Shown piece after piece: positions 48,501-61,800 of a stretch of DNA of 64,000 nucleotides. The translations under genes and the position numbers were made by a program. This DNA is from Chloranthus sessilifolius. Lineage: Eukaryota > Streptophyta > Magnoliopsida > Chloranthales > Chloranthaceae. Each line of letters opens with the position of its first letter. The first letter of the stretch is position 1. Below the pieces are notes generated by a model. That model did no database searches, was not told the DNA's origin, and saw nothing but the letters and a program-made list of their open reading frames with translations. The stretch is from assembly GCA_021018995.1 (NCBI GenBank), contig CM037593.1, positions 3,128,088 through 3,192,087 on the forward strand, given 5' to 3'.

Positions 48501-51500
48501 CTCAGGGAGCATTCTTTGGATTACATTGAGCAAACCGGTATACACTTCATCAGTGTCACTCAGCTCGAAGCGTCGCGTATACTGGAAGGCTGGATTCAAG
48601 TAGTGTGCTACACATCAAATATGAGCAATTTCATCAGTATATGAAAATAATGAATAAATAAATAAAAATCACTACATAATTGTGCAACATGTTATACCTG
48701 CTGCATGCAAGTACTGGTGAAATTGTGCATCCCACCTCTTGTCGATAATCGCCTAGTATCGTTTATATTTTGTAAGGCATTTGGTTTTTATAGCCAATTT
48801 TGCCTTATCCATTGACTCATAAACGTACCCCATCGTTGGTTTGTCATCACCATCAACCAATCTCAACACTTGCACACCCGGGGTAGTGACGGCGATCAGG
48901 TGGTCGACATCTCAAAGCTGCGTCTTTGTAGATCGGTCGACAACAAGCTAGTCTCTTCATGTTGATTCCATTCTTCCGACGACACCATGCTCTTCAGCTC
49001 ACGCCTATATCGAGCCAAACTTTGTAGGGCTAAGAACTGTGTTGCAAAACGTGTAATCGCAGGTCGGAGCAACTCATTGTTCGTGAAGGCTCTCATTAAA
49101 TTGACCAAATTGTATCCTTGTTATGTAGGAAGTAATTGTTCTTCCCTTTTGAATAGTTGCCTGTGCCTTGCTTCTCTTTCCTAAATCCTCAAGAATGAGA
49201 TCCACGCAATGTGCGGCATACGGGTCCAAAGATGGTGGCGTCTCTTCGCCATTAGTTTTAATCCGGTGCTTTGTAGTTTGCCGCATTATGCGTTACCACA
49301 CTGCATAACCCGCTCTCCAACCTCATGAACTACCATATCCATTAGTTGAAAGAGGTAGTCGGCCAGCCTTTACGTGTCTCAAGCATCAATCGATTTCAAA
49401 AATATGCTCAAGATCGTCAAACCAAATAGTTTATCAAACTCTTCTTTGTGGGATCAGTCCATCCATCGCACATAATTGTGCAACCTCTCTCATCCCATAC
49501 ATCCTCAAAGCTTTGTACATAGGCAGTTATCTCATCGTACTCATTTGTTAGTAAGGGCCCAGATATCTCGTATGGAGAAGGCTTTTTAACTCCTGGACCA
49601 ACGTCTGCACTTGTATCAATCATGCTTTTGAAGTACGGCGAGTCTGCTACTTGGCTCGGAATGTGGTTGTATATAAAAAACTTGGCAATGAATTTTCCAA
49701 GCTTCTTCCCCATTTTTGTAAGTGAGATTACACTCAATTTGGTTTGTTTGGAGCTTTCAGTGCGATACATGAATGGATCCATGGGGGCTATAGTACGGCC
49801 TCTAGTAGACGGCATATAATCCCTCCCAGATGCTGACCATTTCATCATCCTCAACATGTGGCCTATGACTAGATCCACCACCGGAAGCAGGCATGGATGG
49901 GCCCCTCAACCTGGACCGAAACCGATAATCGGCTTCTTCCTGATCTCGCCGCTGTTGTGCTTCTCTGGCACTCTCTCTCATAGCTCTCGCTATCTGCTCA
50001 TCCTCATCCTCATCCTCATTATCCTCAGGTGCAGCTGATGTAAACTCTGGATCTGGCCTCCTGATTCTCTCATACATTTCCCTATCACGATCGGCTTCAT
50101 CTTTTTTCTTTCCCTTTGCCGCTTGTAAACTAGCTCTGATATTTTCTTTTACCTCTCTGGGTACACTGGGACACCCTCTTGTCTCTCCCTTTACATGAGC
50201 CAGATGCTCCTTTGACCGTGTGATACCTCCTCCCAGCAGTTTTTTTCCACAAAGCTTACATTGTATTTGGAGTCTATTACCATCTATTCATTGTCATCAG
50301 ACAATACGATCTAGAGAACGTACCATATTTATTTATTTCACCTGCATGAATGAGCAAACGATTGCATTAAAGTAAACATCTAATTCACACTTGAAAATAA
50401 AATTTATTTTTTAATTATTTCTATTTTAAAAATATTAGATTATATTTTATTAAATTTATTTGATATTATTCTAATTTTTATAAAATTTAGATTACATTTG
50501 AATTTTTATTTTATATTATTCTAATTTTTAAAAGATTAGATTATATTTTATCAAATTTATTTGATATTATTATAATTTTTGAATATTTATTTGATATTAT
50601 TATAATTTATGAATGTTTATTTGATATTATTTTAATTTATGAATATTTATTTGATATTATTATAATTTTTGAATGTTTATTTGATATTATTATAATTTTT
50701 GAATATTTATTTGATATTATTTTAATTTATGAATATTTATTTGAAATTTATTCCATATTATTCTAATATTTTATGGGACATATCCCATAATATTAATTAT
50801 TTTAATTATATGTGATGGTCACATATAATCAATATGGGTCACATATAATTAAATTTATTATTAAAATTAATATGGGTCACATATAATTTAATATGTGACC
50901 CATAAATTTAATTATATGTGACCCATATTAATTTTAAGTTTAAATTATATGTGATCCATATTGACCCCATTATTTTATTAATTATATGTGACCCATATTG
51001 ATTACATGTGACCCTTAATTATAATTATTTATATTATTTTTGTCCCATCAATTTAAATATTTTAAATGGGGTCACATATAATTGTTTTTGACCCATCATA
51101 TTATTTTTGACCCATTATTTATATTATTTTTAATTAATTTAAATATTTTAAATATTTTAAATTATTTTTCCCCTCTTCTTAATTTATATAATTTATTTAT
51201 ATAATTTAAATAATTTATTATTTTAAATAATTTAAATAATTATAATAATTAATATTATAGGTAAATGATAAAATTTAAAGGTAGATCTATCTAATTTAAG
51301 GGTAGATCTACACTTATATAAGGTAGATCTACCCTTAAATAAGGTAGATCTATACTTATTTAAGATAAATCTACACTTATTTAAAGTAGATCTACCCTTA
51401 AATAAGATAGATCTACACTTATTTAAGGTAGATCTACACTTATTTAAGATAGATCTACCCTTAAATTAGGTAGATCTACCTTATTTTAGTATTTAAAATG

Positions 51501-52374
51501 AAATAAAATGACGGTAAAATGATAAACACGTACCTTCCACGTTGATCCCGTTATTTTTTGTGCGATTTGGCGCCGATTTAGGGTGCAAATAACCCAAAAA
51601 TGAGAGAGGAAGAAGGAAGAAGAGAGGAAGAAGAAAGGAGGAAAATGGGGAAAAAAAAAGGGAAACCCGACCCTTTAGTCGGGTCAAAGGGTGGGGCCCA
51701 CCGATATTTTGAAATTATCGTCCGATACGAATGATAATTTCAAATTATCGTTCGTATCGGACGATAATTTCGTCCTTTTTTTAATTTTATACTTTTAACC
51801 AAATTATCGTCCGATAATTTCAAATTATTGTCCGATACGGACGATATTTTGTCCGTATCGGACGATAATTTATCTATTTTATATAGGGTACGATACATAT
51901 CCTATGTATCGTACCGCTGACCTCCAAAACCGATACGTATCGGTATCGGACGATATTTTGACCCATGGTGAGGTCATAGCGAAGAGGCTCGCTACGCCAT
52001 GGCGTAGCCATAGCGAAGCCATGACGAGGTTATTTATTATTGTAATTTAAAAAAAAAATTATTTTATCTATTAATTAATAATATTTTTTAAAATATTTTT
52101 TATATAACAAAAAAAAATATAGGAAGAAAAAATTTCAACTACTAAAGCATCATACTTTGATTCTAATATTGATGATTTCATTTTCTAAGAATAAACAAAT
52201 ATCAATAAATACAAATCAAATATGGAACATCAACAAATTTGCAACATAGTAAGTATAAATAAATAAAAATGAAATATCAACAAATATAAAATATTAAAAA
52301 TGTGAAATATTAAGTACACATGGTAGTGTCGTCGACGCTGAAGTTTTGGCGACACTGGTGTTGGTAGCTGCTGT

Positions 52375-52417
<43 letters not shown>

Positions 52418-52765
52418 ATAATTTTGTAACTTATAAGTTGAGGTTTTATGACTTGTAAGTTAACTTTTGTAACTTATATAGTATAAAAATGTCATAACTT
52501 ATAAGTATTATATGTTATTATCCAAAAAATAAAATAGAGTGCATAGCGACGTTATAATGCAATTTTGCCATAGTGATGCTATGACGTTGCTATTTAGCCA
52601 TCACAACTATTTGGTTATATATGACGTTTCTCATCGCCATTCGCCATGGCGTGACCTTGACAACCATGTTAAGTTGTAAGCAATGTTCTTAAAGTCAAGG
52701 TTCAAGTGGTCTAATGAATGTTCGGCTAAGTCGTCAAAGTTGGCACCCTAAGATCCATGCCCTAA

Positions 52766-52844
<79 letters not shown>

Positions 52845-55800
52845 GATATACATACTTTATTTCAACATAAACGTATATAACATTCAGATCCACTTATAGG
52901 CTCATTAATCGTATGATTCAAATTCATTTATAGGCATGTTTCTTTGGGCTAAGATATGTTTCAATGATATATTACCACTTGGACAATTTAGATTGATCAC
53001 AGATGTTCACCACGTGGCATAATGATAATCACACATCAACAGTGTGAGATTAAAAGTCTTAACTTTAGTGGTATAAGATCATTTAAACACCATTCCGGTG
53101 TTTAAATGTCAGTAAGGAGCCATTATCCCTAGGCAATAAGGGTTTTAAAGTTTAAGGGCCGTCGATGGGTGGTGTCCAGTAAAAAATTGGCATATGCCCA
53201 ACCTTTTGATAACTTGACCAGACCCGGTATAAGCTCGTTAACTTATAAATTGCCCAGCCTCGAAACGCTTAGGCTGCCGCCCTAGACCTGGCCTGCCCGA
53301 GAAGCCGCCCATGACTAAATCGGGGCGCCCTAGGGCCCGAACCTCGGGGGGGGGTGTCCCCCCCCCCCCGGCCGCCTTTAAGAACACTGATTGTAAGGTT
53401 CACCTAGGATGACCTTGCAATCCTTGCAGTTTGCCCACTCTCTTCCCCTTAAAAAAATTAATCTATTTGAGTTTTATTTGCTCCACTCTTGAAATTTATA
53501 GGAATTTTTCTCTCTTCTTAAAAAAAATATCTGCTCTTGTCAAGTCAAAAGATACTGCAAAATCAAGGAGAGCTTCCCCCATCTAATTTCATTCGCCAAA
53601 CGATATCCTCCACATATCCTTTCATCTTCATTTATTAGTTTCCCTATATGTTCATTTAAGTCACCACCAATCACTACGCTTTCACTATTGGGTATGCTTT
53701 GTACCAATCATCTATTGATTGCCCAGTTCCTATTTCATATTTTTATATAGCTCAAGTTGGGATGCATGGACACTAGTTTTTTTTTTAACTAAAATAATTT
53801 CAACCATCATAATCATATCATTCTTTCCCTTGACCTCCACAATATTGTCCTTCAAATCTATGTTCACTACAATACCTACTCTATTTCCCTTGGGTACTAA
53901 AGCTTGAACCCATCTCCAGGTCCTTTTCCTTCTCTTCTGTCCACTTTGTCTTTTGCAAGTATGTTGTATTAATCGTCCTTCTCATAATGTCTATCAACTC
54001 GGCGCTCTTCCTAGTTGGTGTACCTACATCTCAATAAGTCGTGCATAGCTTCTGGACCACCTTTGCACACTCATATCCATATTGATGTGGGATCTAGCCT
54101 ACTATTTGCAACAAATTTGACATCCTCATTGATCGTCGTTTACAGGGCTAATAGGGATCACCCTAGCCGACCCTTGCCTTCTTCTCACTACAATCAGGTT
54201 TTGTTGTAACGCATTGCTTACAGGGGATCCCCAAGCCAACCCTTGCCTATTTCTTACTACAACCAAGATCCTTTGTAGTCGCTTAAAACAATGAATGCCT
54301 TAGCTTACCCTTGCCTACTTCTCATTACAATTGGATTTCATTGCAGCGCGTCCCTAGTAGGGGACTCCGCAAATTTTTTTGTTGGTAGTAGGTCGCATCA
54401 TAGGGATTTAACAGGCTTTTCTAAAGTTGGATGTCAACCTAATGCTAACCCTCCTCCTCTCTCAACCGGGCTTTAAACTGACAATAACTATCATGTTCCT
54501 TTGCATATTCATATCACTAGCTACTACAAGTTCAGCTCTTCCTACATGCCTTGAAGAGCATGATATTATTCACTCACACTCTTATCACCTTGTTGTTAGG
54601 AAAGATTTTCATACAGTTCATACATCCTAGAGATGTTTTTGTCTAACGAATATTTTTCTTGTACAGTTTCAAAGATATCTTTAACAATTTTAAGAAACAT
54701 TAGATTTGCACTTATATAATTGTGCCATACCCCAACTAGTGAACATCAAATTTGACATATCTTCGTTTGACCTCCAACTTGCACTTACATAGCCTCACTT
54801 GAGAACATCAAATTTGACATATCTTCGTTTGACCCCCCATCTTGCACAATATTAGGTTTGATGGAAAGCTAATTTGATTAAAAAATTTAATGACATGAAC
54901 TCACTTTAGATTCATCATGGACAAAAGATACGTTGTCCCAATGTTGGATCTATTTCAGGAGACGTGAAAAACTAGTCTACATTGCGTAGGGGTTTAGGCC
55001 ATAATTTTGAACCTCATATCACCTAGGTGTTTTGGTCAATGTGGATGTTGTTTTATCTTTGTTTTCCACTTCTTTCTAAGGTATCAATATAGATACACGT
55101 TTAAGACGACAATGGAAATAAGTCGGAAAATGGCAAAAACCGAAAAATCGGGGAAAAAAGAGAAAATATCAGAAGCTATAAAAAAAATAAAAAACATAAA
55201 ATTACTAAGGTATCTTCTTCTCCCTCTTCTTATTCTTAAAACTCTTTTTCTTCTTCGACTTCTTATATTCTTTTCTTTTTTCTCTTAAGTTTCATCAAGA
55301 AGAGGGACTCTTAGGTTTAGGGATTCTGTTTTGGCAAGAGGGGCTCGTGAACTTCAATTTTTGAACGAGAGAGGGCTTTTTACTTCAAAGGGTTTAAAAA
55401 TGTAAATGATTTTAAAAAATTAAAAAAAAGCTTTAAAAAGATTTTTTAATGTCTTTTTAACTATTTTCTATAAAGATTTTTGAAAAAACATGAAAAAGAC
55501 TGGAAAAATAATTAAAATGTGTTTTGGTGTTTTTGAAACATGAAAAATGCATTCTAGGGAAAACCCATGGTTTTGAAAAAGATGAGTTTAATATGGGATT
55601 TCAAATGTTGTAGTAAAATAACACATCTTAAACGTGTCTTTGAAAAAAGATGTCGTTTTTTGTCACACTGGGCGATACTTACAGGTATGATAATGATAAC
55701 TTTACCTGCATCGGGTATGGTATCGGCTGATGCTCTCCTATCTTTTTTTATTTAAAAAATAAAATAAAATCCTAATATCGATCGTATTAGTTGAAATGGT

Positions 55801-58800
55801 ACCATTCTAATGAGTGGCCGATACCGGATCTGATATCGGGATTTAATCCCTTGCTTGTTATCATACTTTTTATACCTAATTAGTATTTTTAGCACTTAAT
55901 GCAACTCAATTTGGAAAGTGTAGTTCTGCATTCTATTGGCGTTTATTTATGTTTTCTATATTAGCAGTTAGTGGGCTAAGATTGTCTATTTTCCATTTAT
56001 GCAGGTCAGTTTCTAGCTCTCAAGAAGGTTTCTTATGCTATATTTTTGGTTATCACTATTACTTCAGTATGTATTATATGACACAACGTGGTCCATCTGT
56101 AGTAAATAAGTAGTTTGAGTTGTGTAGGTTTTTCTTGCTTTTCCGTTGACTTATCTACTTATAGCTCACTGGTTCTTTATCTACTCAGTTGGGAATCTGT
56201 TGTGCCATGACGTTTTTGTTGCCCAAGGATCATCCTTCGAGTTCCTTGTACCCCCAGTTAATAACTTTTTGGGGCAAGAAGGAGGTGATCTTCTGTAGCT
56301 ACTCTAAAAATTCTTTTACTTATTTTATAGGTACTCTAAAAAATACCTTTTTTCCATTGCATCGATGATATAACTGCTGATAACAATTTGTTTTCAAATT
56401 CATACTGTTTGGAAAGACTGAAAACTTAGCCGAATATTTTACCAAGTTTGTTGGTTATAATTTGTTTATTATTTTAAAAATATAAAAACAAAATCTAGAA
56501 GTAGAGAAAAGCAAAAGCCTAGTTACACACCAAGAAAGTGAAAATAACACCAGATATTTAGTTAGTTGCTCGTCAAATTTGGGGAGTTGGTGACAAACAA
56601 TTTCTTATCACAAGACATCATGATGAATGCACATGGGAAAACAACTCTCGCTAATAATAATGCCCAAAAAGCATCTTGCTGCAACCAGTATTTGGTGTGT
56701 TTGCTATGCTGTGATTTGCTAGAAGTTTGACGACCACTCTTTTGAATCCATCTTCGGGTAATCTCTAACACTAAGATAGGTTTGGCATCTTTTTCCTTCT
56801 GTTGAGTTTGGAATTTTCCACAAATGATAAGAGCTTAGGAGTAATTGAACATAATCCTCCCCTTCTAATTGCTATAAAAAATGTAGGAGTTAATTGGTAT
56901 TTACCTCTAGATGATTGTGTAAAACTAAATATGGATGGTTTCAGTGGAATAAGTCTAGTAATAATTGTTAGGGTGGTCTAATTTGCGATACTATTTGGGG
57001 TTTTGTGGGTGTAATGCCAACATAGAAGGATGAGAAATAATATGACAAAATGCTCTTATGCTAAGACTTGATAATGACTCCTAATCTATCAATCATGTTC
57101 ACTAAAATTTATGTGGATTGTGGAATGTGACTCATCCTTGGTTGTTATTCGTCAAGACTAATACTAAAGATCCAAGCCTCATTGGCTCATAGACGGTGAT
57201 ACATCTATAATTTGTCCATAGACAATACTATCCTCATCTAACCCTACCTTCTCCCTAACCAACTTGCGAGAGTTAGAGTAACGTCTACAAGGAGAAATAG
57301 AGAGGAAATTAGGTAATGAGTTCTAACTCTCACCCCTTTTCATTAATATATCTTTCACTTACGACAGGATCTCATATTAACCATTAATGTATTTGTATAC
57401 ACTATACATGTATATGGCTACTGGAGATACCCTAAATTAATCCCAGTGGCACCCCAGCACTCGCCCTCAAGTTGGTGCATAGATATCTATCATGCCCAAC
57501 TTGGAAAGAATATCATATAATCTTTTTTTTTCCTTTACGAGCATCCTGGGATATGGCTCTGTACTCAGCCTTGGCACTGGAATTAGATTTTACATGTTTC
57601 TTGCTCTTCCATGCGACAGGTTATCTCCAACAAAGGCACAAGACCCGATTGGTGGACCTTCTGTCAATTAGTGATCCAACCCAATCAACGTTAGTGAAGA
57701 TCTCTACTTCATAGTGCCCATGATCACTATACAATAGGCATTTTCTTAGTCTTGATTTCAAATATCTCAGAATCTTGTACATAACATTTAGGTGAGTACT
57801 TAGAGGTTAGTGCATATACTGGCAGACTACGCTTAGAACCTAGGCAATATCAGGCTGAGTTAGGGTATATGAACTTTCCTACAACCCTCTCGTACGTTCC
57901 AATATTTTCAAGAGCCTCACCATAATTTTGATCCATAGGGGAGTCAATCGGCTGGTAACCCAATATGCTTGTATACCCATGGATCAAAATTTCAGACGAA
58001 ATCGATACATATCGGTTTCGGATGTCACCGGGTCTATACATTGAATGTATCAGCCCATATATTTTATTATGTATCAGCTGATACATACCAATGTATCGTT
58101 AAAGACCATTACGCATCGTCCGATATGTAGCTGTTTTGGAGCTGACCGATACGTACCAGAAAGCTGAGATTTTGATCCTTGGATATACCTGAGGAGATGA
58201 AGCATATACTTTCGTTGTCAAATGACAATCCCCTTCTTGGATCTGGCAACCTCGATCCTAAAGAAGTATTTCAGTGGGCCAAGGTCCTTTTTATAAAATA
58301 CTTGACCCATAGTGTTTAAGTCTCATGATCTCCTTATCATCATCACTAGTAACCATGATGTCATCCACTTAGACAATAAGAGCAGTAAGATGTGCTCCTC
58401 TTTTAACAAAGAGGTGTGGTCATAGTCATTGCTCAAAATTCCGGCCGATGCCAATACATATCATCCGATATGTATCGTCTTTCAAGGGACCAAGTCGATA
58501 TGTTGAAATGTATCCCACCCCCATTCTATCGTCCATAGTGGCAAACACTACTTTTAAAAAAAAAAATAGCCGTATAATATGCGTCTTTTTGCCACAACGT
58601 ACTAAACCCATATAATACCCGTCTTATTGAGTAATCCATGTACTTTTCGTATAATAGGCGTATTTCGCATATTAAATGTTTTATTCCTGTATTTTATCAT
58701 ATTTCAATAAATAACAGTTAAATTTTTTTTAAAGAAAAATACAGTAAAACTTAAACTTAAAACATATTAAACGTTTTATTCTCCACTTTTTCCATTTTTT

Positions 58801-61800
58801 CCATCTTCTGTATTTTACAATTTTTAGCTTCCAATTTTTCCCCCTTTTTTCTGTATTTTACCCTTTTTTCTCGTATTAAAACTTGACCCACGCCCACTTG
58901 CACGCATTAGATGGGGCACTCAAATTATTGGACAGTACATTCAAAGTAACTAATGTATTGACTAATAATTTGAAAATATCAAAATTATCAGTGATAATTT
59001 CGATATTTGTAGCGATAAGTGCTAAGTGTACTTTTTTTTTACTGTAACTACTTTATTCCACTTAAGTCTTACCCAAGCCCTTTTTTCCCACTTGCAATAC
59101 TCTTCTTTCTTAAGTCTTCTCTCTTCCCTTCCCTTAACCCTATCTCCCCAATTCTTAAGCCTCTTTTTACTCTATTACAACCACTCGAAATCATCAAATA
59201 ACTTACGGATTCTTCATACTATATATAAGGGTCAGTGTATTTTTAATTTTTTTAAGCATTTCTATCCATTTTGTGTATGAAAATGCTTAGATCTGTGAAT
59301 CTAACCATAGACAATTATGAATCATGCAATATATTTATTATATATCACTTAAGTACTAAATATGGGTGGTAATTTTACTTGTTTCTATGATTAATTAGGA
59401 GTTTTATTATATTGGGAATTCGGAATTTTACTTATTTATATGATTAATTAGGAATTTTCGTTCTATTATGTGACCAGTTTAGATATTTCCCATTCAAATA
59501 TGGTATATAGGCACAATTGTTTCATACAACTCATGGCCTTGTCCACCTTACAAAGGTATAATGAATAAATGCTTGTAGAAGGGAATTAGGCTATCTACAC
59601 ATTTTGCTAGGTTTTAAAGGTTTAAAGGGGAGAGGGACTGTTTTTAAAGTTACCTTTTATACTCTTTAACAGAATTTATGGTGAGGCGCCATCAAAGGGT
59701 AGACACCTCCAAGGTATCCTATTCTTGTGTCATTTCTCTCTCTAGTTTGCCTTTTTTTCATGAACATTGATAGAATGAAACCACATTAAGTGTAAAATCT
59801 ATTCAATTGTAGACTATCTTTAAACATTGATAAAAGATTCTAATAAGATTTTGAAGGAATCAAGGAATATTGCTTCTATAATATTATGATCAGAATTTGC
59901 TCAACTACTTCGTAATAAGATGATTTCATGTTTGACCTCTCATAATAAATTAACATGAAAACTCACTCTAAATTATTTAACAGGGTTGGAGTAGGGTTTT
60001 GAAGGAAACATGGCATGGGAGGAATTTACAGATCCTCTCTCTGTGGTTAGTTTTTTTCATGTTCCATAATCATATGATACTGTATACTATATTTAATGAA
60101 CCTGCTTAATTCAAAACTCTTTTCCATCCCTCATGCATTGTGATGATTGTAAGCAGCTACTGAAATTGAACCTTCATTGAAAGCCATGGATTTGTTGCTT
60201 GAAATCTCAATTCTGTGGGGAAATATATGGTACTGGCAAGGAAATCAAACCTTGACATATCTCAGATTCCCGGTTGAGAATGCCCAAAACTGGAGGGACC
60301 TGCATGGTATATAGCATAGTGACCAAGTTGGGGTTCGGGAATAAATCGGCTTGGAAAAAAATCGGAAAAATCCTGCAAAAATCGTCAAATTCTGAAAAAA
60401 TATGGTCAAAATTCAGGAAAAAATAAAATAAATAAATAAATATATTAATTAAAAACTATTATAAATAAATTTTGACCAAAATCGGAAAAAATCCAGGAAA
60501 AATCATAAAATTCGCATATAATACGGGAAATTCACAAATTATTCTAAATTTTGGATTTTTTCGGAAATTCGGGAATAATTCGGATTTTATTCGTTTTTTT
60601 CAAAAAATCCAGAATTATTCGCGACTTTTTTCAAACAATTCTACGAATTTGGTCACTATGGTATGGAGTGACTTTTTTCTTTAAAGTGTTGCGTGTTGGA
60701 CCTAAAAGCCAAGTTTGTTGCCTTCTTATGTTACAATATAATACTATCTTGTTCATGCATCTTTACTATGTACCTACATATAAGCACATATGCACCTACT
60801 TTTAATCAAAAACTCATTTTTGCAAAATTTGTTGGATTGAAGTCCACATCCTCAACGACACAGGTATACAGACACATGTACCTACATATAAGCACATACT
60901 ATATGTAGAGATGTCCTTATCGTATATGGGTGTGTGAGTAGTATATTTTGGGGTATCGGGTGTAAGTAGATTTACTTACATCTACTTTGTTATCCGTGAC
61001 ACTGTATTCCGTCCCATGAAAGATCGTATAAATACTTAATGCATTGGGAAGAGTGTTAATTTAGTCAATCCTAATTTTTTCCTAAACTCTTATCCTTCTT
61101 CTCCTAACTTTAACCCTAACCCTAATTAACTATATATAGGGACCAAAATACATGTGTGATTGATGCAAATTCTATGCTTGCAGGTGGGCAGTGGCATACG
61201 CAGGCTTCTCTTTAGTACAAAATTACGGGACAAATCTCTTTGATGCCATTGACCCAGAATCAAAATATAATGGCCATACTCTGGCTGCATCTCAGGCCGT
61301 TGGAAGCATTGGATCATTCTGTGCTATTTATATCGAGAACATCGCCATTAAATCTGGCCTTTTGATTTACGTGCTTGGATCAGCAGTCATGGCCAGTGTG
61401 TGTTTGTGGATGGGCTTATCTATCAAAATTTGGGTTGCGTACTCATTGTATGTGATTATTTCTGGTATCTACCAGACTCTGGCTTGCCTCATAAGCGTTC
61501 GGTGTGGCCGCTTACTACCTAATCAACAGTTCATACTCCTCTTTTCCATCAACAATTTTGTGGGGCTTCTCCTCGAGACTTTACTTCAGGCAGCTCTTGT
61601 GAGTACATCTTCTGGTTTAACTTTTTGACAAGCCAAACTGCAATGATTTTGTTGTCAGATTACGTAGCCATGCCCATATCTTTTAAGGGGATTTCTGCGA
61701 TTCCTTCTACTTGTTGGTAAATATTTTGAAACCATGCAAAATTTCACTCCTCAAAGCAGAAAAATAAAGTTCAGTAAGTGCTGTATTGTAGATATTTCTA

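Larger units (their letters stand above)
46665..51967 (-). mobile_element. 5.3-kb hAT transposon with transposase remnant, perfect 8-bp TSD
   Basis: TSD GTGAGGTC at 46657-46664 and 51968-51975. Terminal repeats CAAGGGTCAAAATACCGG (left) and, reverse-complemented, CATGGGTCAAAATATCG (right), with the CA..GG start usual for hAT. Subterminal regions of both ends repeat atcgtccgata and cgatacgtatcgg. It carries a decayed transposase gene on the minus strand and a 1.6-kb repeat-rich leader (50340-51967). It is the likely long relative of the small MITEs in this window. Confidence 0.92.
46636..52668. mobile_element. Older hAT-like element (same type as 23261) split by the 5.3-kb hAT
   Basis: Left end CAAGGTAGTTAAGGCGGTGG, right end reverse complement CATGGTTGTCAAGGTCACGC, with gccatggcg / gccatagcg motifs inside both. 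TSD ttgagttg (46628-46635) / ttaagttg (52669-52676), 7 of 8. Without the inserted hAT it is about 0.7 kb. A (GA)n tract lies at 52379-52414. Confidence 0.82.

Noticed and set aside
51280-51488. Regular 21-bp repeats as a CRISPR-like array
   Set aside because: Units are contiguous without unique spacers, in plant nuclear DNA inside a hAT transposon.
61109-61128. aaccctaaccctaa as telomeric sequence
   Set aside because: Only two to three units in the middle of an intron; ordinary chance or ancient scrap.
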